From positions 4,028,170 through 4,092,169 of the forward strand of contig CP154956.1 in assembly GCA_039621445.1 (NCBI GenBank): a DNA stretch of 64,000 nucleotides, in the 5' to 3' direction. The position numbers and the translations under genes are program-made. The stretch comes from Euglena gracilis. Taxonomy: Eukaryota > Euglenida > Euglenophyceae > Euglenales. Below are positions 61,101 through 64,000 of the stretch, piece after piece (position 1 is the stretch's first letter; each line of letters opens with the position of its first letter). Below the pieces are notes generated by a model, which had not been told where the DNA came from, made no database searches, and was given only the letters and a program-made list of their open reading frames with translations.

Positions 61101-63616
61101 GGGACCCCCCCCCCGGCCGGGACCCATCCACCCACCCACCCTCTCCCCTGGGTCACAAAATTTAAAAAAAATTTCTGGTCCATACCCCTTGGGGCCACTC
61201 CGGTCCAGGGGGTGGAGGACACCCCCTCCCACCAAAACCCCGTGAACCCTCCTTATATTGAACCCTGGGGGAGGGCCTGGGACATGCAATCGCTTTGTCA
61301 TGAAATTTCTCATTCACCGGGGATATTGTTGGCCACGGGTGGAAAGGTCCAACATATTCTATATTGAGAACTGTGTCCCAGGCACCGGGTTCACGCCCGA
61401 ACCGGCGTCTGGGATACAGTTTTTGAAACCGTTTCTAGGGGGCTTCACGCACGAACTGGCGTCTGAGGAATTGCGGCCAATTTCGCCCCAAATACCCATG
61501 TTTGGGGCACCTTTGGGAGCAGGCTTTTGCTTAAGGCCCCCGGGGGGGGGGGGGTACTGGCTAGCCAATCGGCTAGACACTGGAAAAAGTGGACTAGCTA
61601 GACCCCCCCCTCCCCCTTAGTTGCACTAAGGCTTCTTGTCTGTTTATGGCCGGCGCTAACTTCGCTTCTGGCCCAGTTTGCTGCGTGGTGAGTGGCCAGG
61701 GCCCCCCCCCTCCCCCCCGGGGGGGGGGGGGGTCCGGGGGTCCCCCGGACTGGGAAAAAAATTTTCCTCCGGCGCTGCGCGCCAGAGGGAAAATGAGGCT
61801 TTTAACAGGTTTTTGGCTGATTTTGTTCCAAAAATTCCCAAAAATGGCCAAAAACGGGCATGTTTGGCCATTTTTGGGGGTCCCCAAAAAAATTTTCGGC
61901 GCTTCGCGCCGGTCACTGGAAAAAATTTTTCCACTAGCTAGCCCTGCTAGCGGACCCCCCCCCCCCCCCGGGGGGGTCTGCTAGAAAACCCACCAGCCAA
62001 ATTTGGACTAGCTGTCGTCCAGCCCCCCCCCCCCCGGGGGGGTACTGCAATCCCTTAAGCAAATGCCTGTTTGGGAGACTTTGGCCCAAATTGGCCACTC
62101 GTCAAAATTGGTAGATTCCACACTTCTGATCAGAGATTTTTTTAAGTTTGGACCCCCGGGGGGGGTAGGGTGGGTGGGTCTGGCCGAGCCCCCCCGGGGG
62201 GGTCCCCCCCGGAGGGGGGGTCCCCCCCCCGGAGGGGGTGGGATATACTTTTCGGCGCCACAGGCGCCGAAAAAATTCTATTTTTAGCACTTTTTCGCGA
62301 TTTTTCGGCCATTTTTTGTGGGTCCCCCGGGACCCCCTCTCCCCCCCCCCCGGGGGGGCCCCCCAGGGGGTGGGTGGGTGGGAGGGGACCCCCTCCCCCC
62401 CCCGGTCTTAAAAAAAAACCCTGCTTCTGATGCCATGTTGCCCATCAATCGAAAGCTCTTCTCAAAGGGCTTCCGACAGATGGCCACAGAATTTGGCCAT
62501 AATGCACAGACCACTTTTTTTCAGCAATCGTGTATTCCAAAATTTGACATCTCAATTTGTCAAAACCCACAGTTCAGGCTACATATTGCATATCAAACGA
62601 AAGCTCTCGCCAAGATCTTTCGCTTGGCGAGAGCTTCCCACAGAACTGTGCCACATTGCACAGCGCTCTGAAAATCGGCAATCGCATTTTCCGACTCCGT
62701 TTGAAAATGTGAAATTACACTTTTCAGCTGTCATGCCCATCTATCGAAAGCTCTTCTCAAGGGCATTCAGCATATGGCCTTAGATTTCAGCCATGCTGCA
62801 TGGTATTCTATTTCAGAAACACCCCAAAATTTGAGGGAAAAAAATTGTTGTTCAAAAAACCCCGTCGAAGACCCCCCAAAAACTGCTCAAATATGATTAC
62901 CACATGTCTACAAAGCATTTGGGACACTTTTTGGCACTCTTTATATCGGGTCCGCAACACACCGGGTTCATGCCCGAACTGGCGTCTGGGACGCCAGTTC
63001 GGCGTAGAAATTTCCCGCCCGAGCTGGCGTACACGGGTTTGTCTCTGCGTGGGGAGTTGCACACTTGCTTGCTTTCTCTCACTGGCAAGCTCTCTAAAAG
63101 CATCAAAATACTAAAATAGAAAACGACACGGCTCAGACATGGGTCCATGCCAATGATGACACATGTTCCTGACATGAACCCGGAGATAACGGAATGGCTG
63201 AGGAAGTTGGTGAGCCAGCCGAGGTTGAAGCCAAAGCAATTCCCAACAGATACCTTTTGGGTGCAAACTGTTTTTCCTTGAGGCGAACTTTCCCTGAAAG
63301 GATTTTCGGTGGGAGGAGTCCCGTTTTCCCTCAGCTGGCCAGAAAAACCACATTCAGGCTGAACAGGAATCCCGGAAACCATTGCCACCAAACCCCTTCT
63401 TTGTCATCTTTGTGGGGAGCGCCAGATTTTGGTTGATTCTTTTCCACCGATTCCCCAGAAAAGGCATCCCAGGGCTTCTCTGGTGGGGTGAACTACTTTG
63501 TACGAGAAAACCAACCGCAGTGTACATCAGCCCAGCAAGGAAAGCCACTTGGATAGCAGCTTTGTTGTAGGCCATCTGTGCCACTGGATCTGCAGGGGTG
63601 TTTGGAGAGGACTGCA
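43021..63616 (-). CDS. SulP/SLC26-family anion (sulfate-type) transporter, 3' 19 exons
   Basis: A split gene for a SulP/SLC26 membrane transporter, which in this family moves sulfate or related anions across a membrane through a multi-helix domain followed by a cytoplasmic STAS domain. Seen in exon order: NFLSHSVISGF, QVKYIFGY, the IPSGIPGPT loop, LLESISIAR, EIRGLGIANIVGA, TTGSFSRSS, KVNKFDCLVF, then STAS (RIDAPIYFAN, YLVFDLSGVAIVDGS, KRGVQVVLVQPNKEVV, GREYIGMDMH) and an acidic tail ending in TAG at 43021-43023. Exons: 63616-63504, 63238-63152, 60091-60059, 58385-58320, 57456-57409, 56330-56193, 55146-54998, 53595-53519, 53149-53065, 52332-52278, 51844-51766, 51037-50945, 50721-50660, 49424-49383, 48225-48125, 47603-47510, 46686-46592, 46124-46067, 43197-43021. 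About 547 residues; family members are usually 600-750, so the N-terminus (first helices) lies beyond 64000. Phases agree at all junctions. Most introns are nonconventional. The exact anion cannot be told from sequence. Confidence 0.93.
43439..43846. mobile_element. hAT-like MITE, CAGGCTTTTGCTTAA(A/G)G family
   Basis: 408 bp with a perfect 8-bp duplication CTCCCCAC; two ggcgc...gcgcc hairpins. Lies in the last intron of the transporter gene. Confidence 0.93.
43898..44377. mobile_element. hAT-like element, CCGCAATTTT subfamily
   Basis: Ends CAGGGGGGGGGATTGC / GATATCAATCCCCCCCCTG; GCGGAAAAATT repeats inside both ends (43925-43978, 44310-44362); flanks share CTGGGG. Confidence 0.65.
44980..45408. 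mobile_element. TA-target element, family B
   Basis: Full copy flanked by TA (ggTA / TAtgtt); CTATGTCCAATGACC and GTCCTCTGACCGGGG modules inverted at both ends. Confidence 0.85.
46067..46124 (-). CDS. SulP exon R: SGLDELIGREYIGMDMHRM
   Basis: Final STAS helix and strand. The donor ATG|attCAG joins CTGaacac|ATG of exon S, 2.9 kb away, to read DMHRM-MVQYLCMAL. Reading through instead reaches a stop at 45974-45976, so a shorter C-terminus is an alternative; the spliced form fits the family better. Confidence 0.9.
46592..46686 (-). CDS. SulP exon Q: STAS helix and strand, KRGVQVVLVQPNKEVV
   Basis: Encodes AVHFLKMTVQEH then RKRGVQVVLVQPNKEVVAM. It ends in phase 2 (ATG CT|ggcCAG). Exon R supplies G after CTGatccg, making VVAML-SGLDELIG. 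Confidence 0.92.
46835..47063. mobile_element. hAT-like MITE, CAGGGGTTTTTTTAAG family
   Basis: 229 bp, flanks CTTGTGCT / GGTGTGCT (6 of 8). In the intron between transporter exons P and Q. Confidence 0.8.
47510..47603 (-). CDS. SulP exon P: STAS core, YLVFDLSGVAIVDGS
   Basis: Carries LNYLVFDLSGVAIVDGS, the STAS strand and loop. It ends TCA|ggcCAG and joins CTGgggcc|GCC of exon Q, giving DGS-AVHFLKM with exactly the family spacing. Using AG at the acceptor would add four extra residues. Confidence 0.93.
48125..48225 (-). CDS. SulP exon O: STAS N-terminal part, RIDAPIYFANINPI
   Basis: Encodes NVKQFPNAEE then LIIRIDAPIYFANINPIRT, the first STAS strands. It ends in phase 2 (ACC AT|gctCAG). Exon P begins CTGctggt|G, producing RTMLNYMEER without a gap. 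Confidence 0.94.
48507..49044. mobile_element. TA-target element, family G, carrying a nested hAT-like MITE
   Basis: C run + TGGGAAACTGTCAC ... GTGGTTTCCCAGATGG + G run, flanked by TA (tcaTA / TAtata). Interrupted by 48743-48993. Confidence 0.8.
48743..48993. mobile_element. hAT-like MITE, CAGGCTTCTTTTTAAG family (nested)
   Basis: 251 bp, ends C(A)AGGCTTCTTTTTAAG / CTTAAAAAGAAGCCTG, perfect 8-bp duplication GGCAAGAC. Confidence 0.92.
49383..49424 (-). CDS. SulP exon N: ITIMGNIPDTQVYR
   Basis: Fourteen codons linking membrane and STAS domains (family pattern: L-G-x-(L/I)-P-x-T-x-x-Y-R). The acceptor is conventional. The donor CGT|gcaAGC pairs with GCTctagc|AAC before exon O, a non-CAG/CTG complementary pair that keeps phase 0. 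Confidence 0.9.
50288..50455. mobile_element. hAT-like MITE, short member of the CAG(A/G)GGTTTTTTT family
   Basis: 168 bp, ends CAGAGGTTTTTTTAG / TTAAAAAAAAACCCCTG, perfect 8-bp duplication TTCCTGGC. Within the M/N intron of the transporter. Confidence 0.9.
50660..50721 (-). CDS. SulP exon M: LAVAVGVSMAIVILYSAFPQ
   Basis: End of the membrane domain. The acceptor is nonconventional (CTGccatt|GG). The donor is conventional: CCG CAG|GTGTGTG, followed 1.2 kb later by TTTTTTTGCAG|ATC. This intron (50659-49425) is a clear GT-AG intron among nonconventional ones. Confidence 0.92.
50945..51037 (-). CDS. SulP exon L: YKVNKFDCLVFVTTCICVMF
   Basis: Encodes EFLFLYKVNKFD, CLVFVTTCICVMF and LGVEW, the last transmembrane segment. 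Boundaries are CTGcaggc|GG and TGG G|ggcCAG. Exon M adds GG CTG to give VEWGLAVAVGVSMA. Confidence 0.92.
51766..51844 (-). CDS. SulP exon K: LPLNAMAAIIIASMPALFNW
   Basis: Matches the LP-x-x-x-(L/M)-A-A-I-I-I segment. It ends in phase 1 (TGG C|gggCAG) and joins exon L (CTGcaggc|GG) to make FNWREFLFLYKVNKF. The start is uncertain: CTTggatc|TTG keeps the phase but adds about four residues relative to the family. Confidence 0.85.
52278..52332 (-). CDS. SulP exon J: VTALCMMLVLLCLTGLFT helix
   Basis: A hydrophobic helix that follows the QLSGI motif in all family members. Its acceptor CTGgatgc|A is nonconventional. The donor is ACA|tacCAG in phase 0. Confidence 0.9.
52751..52790. repeat. GTTGAAT heptamer repeats
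   Basis: About five tandem TGTTGAA units. Confidence 0.85.
53065..53149 (-). CDS. SulP exon I: TTGSFSRSSLSNAQGSKSQLSG
   Basis: Carries TTGSFSRSSLSNAQG, the hallmark SulP motif, then KSQLSGI. It ends in phase 2 (GGC AT|acgCAG). Exon J supplies A after CTGgatgc to make Ile and continues VTALCMMLVLLCL. Confidence 0.94.
53519..53595 (-). CDS. SulP exon H: EIRGLGIANIVGA
   Basis: Encodes AQLNGYQLNPTAEIRGLGIA and NIVGA, the family's N-x-E-L-x-G-L-G-x-A-N-x-x-G region. It runs from CTGaaggg|G to T|gagCAG (phase 1). Joining to exon I (CTGgctgc|GC) yields Cys and continues CFNCYTTTGSFSRSS without a gap. Confidence 0.93.
53908..54190. repeat. ~280-bp dispersed repeat, copy 1
   Basis: gtcaaaaaattgacaatatt ... 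ccccctgctgggagctgctgg ... ggctaagaaattccc is repeated at 59606-59865. Both copies are in transporter introns. Confidence 0.85.
54214..54466. mobile_element. hAT-like MITE, CAGGCTTCTTTTTAA family
   Basis: 253 bp with a perfect 8-bp duplication CTCCGGTG; in the G/H intron of the transporter. Confidence 0.93.
54998..55146 (-). CDS. SulP exon G: GAIPSGIPG and LLESISIARS
   Basis: Encodes ITGAIPSGIPGPT, a loop, and the helix IIVLLIDLLESISIARS. It ends in phase 2 (TCC AT|gagCAG). The missing base comes from exon H (CTGaaggg|G), making the Met of ARSMAQLNGY. A hAT-like element (55168-55583) sits about 20 bp upstream of this exon, inside the preceding intron. Confidence 0.93.
55168..55583. mobile_element. 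hAT-like MITE, CAGGCTTTTGCTTAAGG family
   Basis: 416 bp; ends CAGGCTTTTGCTTAAGG / CCCTTAAGCAAATGCCTG; flanks TCCGGGG (7 bp exact). About 20 bp from transporter exon G. Confidence 0.92.
56193..56330 (-). CDS. SulP exon F: KIIGYFGPLLVVIVTT helix
   Basis: Forty-six codons with HPRTKIIGYFGPLLVVIVTT and TYSYRWDLAPMS. The donor AGC|gaaCAG joins to CTGccccc|CTC of exon G in phase 0, giving the expected spacing to the IPSGIPG motif. The acceptor ...GGTGCAG|TGT looks conventional. Confidence 0.9.
57020..57306. mobile_element. hAT-like MITE, CAGGGGTATTTTTTAAG family
   Basis: 287 bp with a perfect 8-bp duplication TGCACAAC; in the E/F intron of the transporter. Confidence 0.93.
57409..57456 (-). CDS. 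SulP exon E: EFVMGFSCLVFIMALR
   Basis: Sixteen codons of a hydrophobic helix. The acceptor is CTGccacg|GAA, which has no AG and is a clear nonconventional 3' end. The donor is ambiguous: CGT|gagCAG (nonconventional) or CAG|GTCCCT two codons later. The next acceptor (ggtgcag|TGT) favours a GT-AG reading. Confidence 0.87.
57763..58016. mobile_element. Palindromic GGGTGCCTGCCCCTAGCAGGCAC repeat
   Basis: Three inverted or direct copies of gtgcctgc...gcaggcac around cccccggcgccgggg. Related sequence near 4866-4900, 13866-13900 and 49960-49990. Element ends are unresolved. Confidence 0.5.
58320..58385 (-). CDS. SulP exon D: DRIYLQLRDLL...FQWR
   Basis: Twenty-two codons ending in PYFQWR. Joined to exon E this gives FQWR-EFVMGF, exactly the family's WR-E-F-V-G pattern. 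The donor is CGG|ggcCAG, with no GT available before a stop codon in the open frame. Confidence 0.88.
59606..59865. repeat. ~280-bp dispersed repeat, copy 2
   Basis: Counterpart of 53908-54190, same orientation. Confidence 0.85.
60059..60091 (-). CDS. SulP exon C: microexon QVKYIFGYNS
   Basis: Eleven codons encoding RQVKYIFGYNS, matching the family motif that follows the ISGF helix. The donor AAC TCT|cacCCTggc (CCT at +4..+6) pairs with AGG at -8..-6 before exon D. The frame stays open past the donor for about 30 Thr/Asn-rich codons, which I take as intron. Confidence 0.82.
60471..60751. mobile_element. GTGACTGGTTT-type element with CATTGCTTAGCGACC ends
   Basis: Ends CCATTGCTTAGCGACCCCC / GGTGTTAAGCAATGG; internal CCAGTCAGTCACT repeats and a ggcgccttcggcgc hairpin. 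Sister of 33129-33474. Confidence 0.75.
61520..62069. mobile_element. hAT-like MITE, CAGGCTTTTGCTTAAGG family, with internal insertion
   Basis: 550 bp with a perfect 8-bp duplication TTTGGGAG. About 100 bp of unrelated DNA (61618-61705) interrupts the left arm compared with its sisters. Confidence 0.92.
62131..62423. mobile_element. hAT-like MITE, CAG(A/G)G(A/G)TTTTTTTAAG family
   Basis: 293 bp with a perfect 8-bp duplication CTTCTGAT; opposite orientation to 24452-24733. Confidence 0.93.
62430..63060. repeat. Dispersed repeat with ~145-bp internal periodicity
   Basis: Three degenerate units of gcccatcaatcgaaagctct ... (about 62440, 62585, 62730), then an accgggttcatgcccgaact hairpin segment. 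The same sequence lies inverted inside the 26241-27751 element (26640-27050); a fragment is also at 61385-61470. Confidence 0.75.
63152..63238 (-). CDS. SulP exon B: GWLTNFLSHSVISGF helix
   Basis: Carries GFNLGWLTNFLSHSVISGF, one of the most conserved SulP stretches. The 5' boundary follows TTGggaat. The 3' boundary is uncertain. Ending after ATT gives a perfect ATG/CAT pair across the intron but two residues fewer than usual. Ending after ATG (63146) gives the expected length with weaker pairing. Confidence 0.88.
63504..63616 (-). CDS. SulP exon A: transmembrane segment
   Basis: Encodes the helix with AAIQVAFLAGLMYTAVGFL, typical of the early SulP core. The upstream boundary reads as a standard ...TGCAG acceptor. 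The downstream boundary is CTC|gtaCAAag; its CAA at +4..+6 pairs with TTG at -8..-6 of the same intron (63503-63239). A plain GT donor is also possible there. Preceding exons are outside the window. Confidence 0.85.
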
Positions 63617-63789
63617 CTGCATAAGGGGAGATGGAGCCAGGGCACGTTGTTGTATGTCAATGAACTAAAATAGACATTGAAAGACAATTCAAGAATCAAA
63701 ATCACACTTGAGCTCAGTGCTTGATTCCTTGGACGCTTTGGAAATTTGCACCTGGGGTTCCGACATGTTGTCAACTCTGCCCCCAAAAT

Positions 63790-63895
63790 GTCCCCAAAAT
63801 GGCAAAAAAAATTCAGCCCATGAGTGCCACTTCGGACTATCTGCCGTCCAACCTGCCCCTGGGGGAGGAACTGCAAACATTGAAGCAGAAGCCTG
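63790..63895. mobile_element. Truncated hAT-like MITE end
   Basis: ctatctgccgtccaacctgc ... gaagcagaagcctg resembles the right end of the CAGGCTTTTGCTTAAGG family, without a left partner. Confidence 0.4.
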
Positions 63896-64000
63896 TTTGA
63901 AAACATGCAAAAGAAAATTAAAAAAAAATCAATCAATCAATATTCAATTAATAATTAATAAATTATCAAACCCGTTAGGGGCACTCAATTTTTGTAAAAA

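Overview
This is a repeat-dense nuclear window from a eukaryote, most likely a euglenid such as Euglena gracilis (inference). The main evidence is one well-supported gene, a SulP/SLC26-type anion transporter on the minus strand. Its protein frame is restored only if most introns are cut three bases before a CAG and five bases after a CTG. That is the layout I remember being described for euglenid nonconventional introns (CAG at +4..+6, CTG at -8..-6). At least one intron of the same gene (50659-49425) is ordinary GT-AG. Mixing both types in one gene is a euglenid trait.

Layout. 1-3127: A/T-rich non-coding sequence, a (CATC)n array, one hAT-like element and two short GC-rich exon candidates on the plus strand. 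3130-12151 and 12165-20828: the same ~9 kb twice, separated by 13 Ns. One contig end and one contig start both lie inside the duplicated stretch, so this looks like two unmerged alleles rather than a biological tandem duplication. The copies differ by substitutions that are synonymous in the best exon candidates, by microsatellite length, and by whole mobile-element insertions. 20635-22243: a chain of GT-AG exons, the possible 3' end of an unidentified plus-strand gene. 22244-43020: mostly mobile elements, including a decayed tyrosine recombinase (23517-24443), a 1.5 kb element with subterminal TTATTCCGG repeats, and a satellite block (39531-42230). 43021-63616: the transporter, 19 recognisable exons over 20.6 kb (about 547 residues). 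The N-terminal exons lie beyond the right edge.

The non-coding DNA is dominated by short non-autonomous elements of two structural classes. Class 1 has termini CAG...CTG and about 8-bp target duplications (hAT-like; at least five TIR families, several with perfect duplications). Class 2 starts with a poly-C run and ends with a poly-G run, usually between TA dinucleotides (Tc1/mariner-like target; at least six families). Many members of both classes share a near-palindromic GGCGC-(loop)-GCGCC core beside A/T runs. Elements are nested in one another, and some are present in only one allele, so they moved recently.

How the parts fit. Class 1 elements have the same geometry as the nonconventional introns of the transporter. 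An intron made of the last 3 bases of the left target copy + CAG...CTG + the first 5 bases of the right copy (3+5=8) would, on splicing, exactly restore the pre-insertion sequence. In introns lacking CAG/CTG the two triplets still tend to be complementary (AGC/GCT, CCT/AGG, CAA/TTG, ATG/CAT). The window therefore shows an intron class and a candidate source of new introns side by side.
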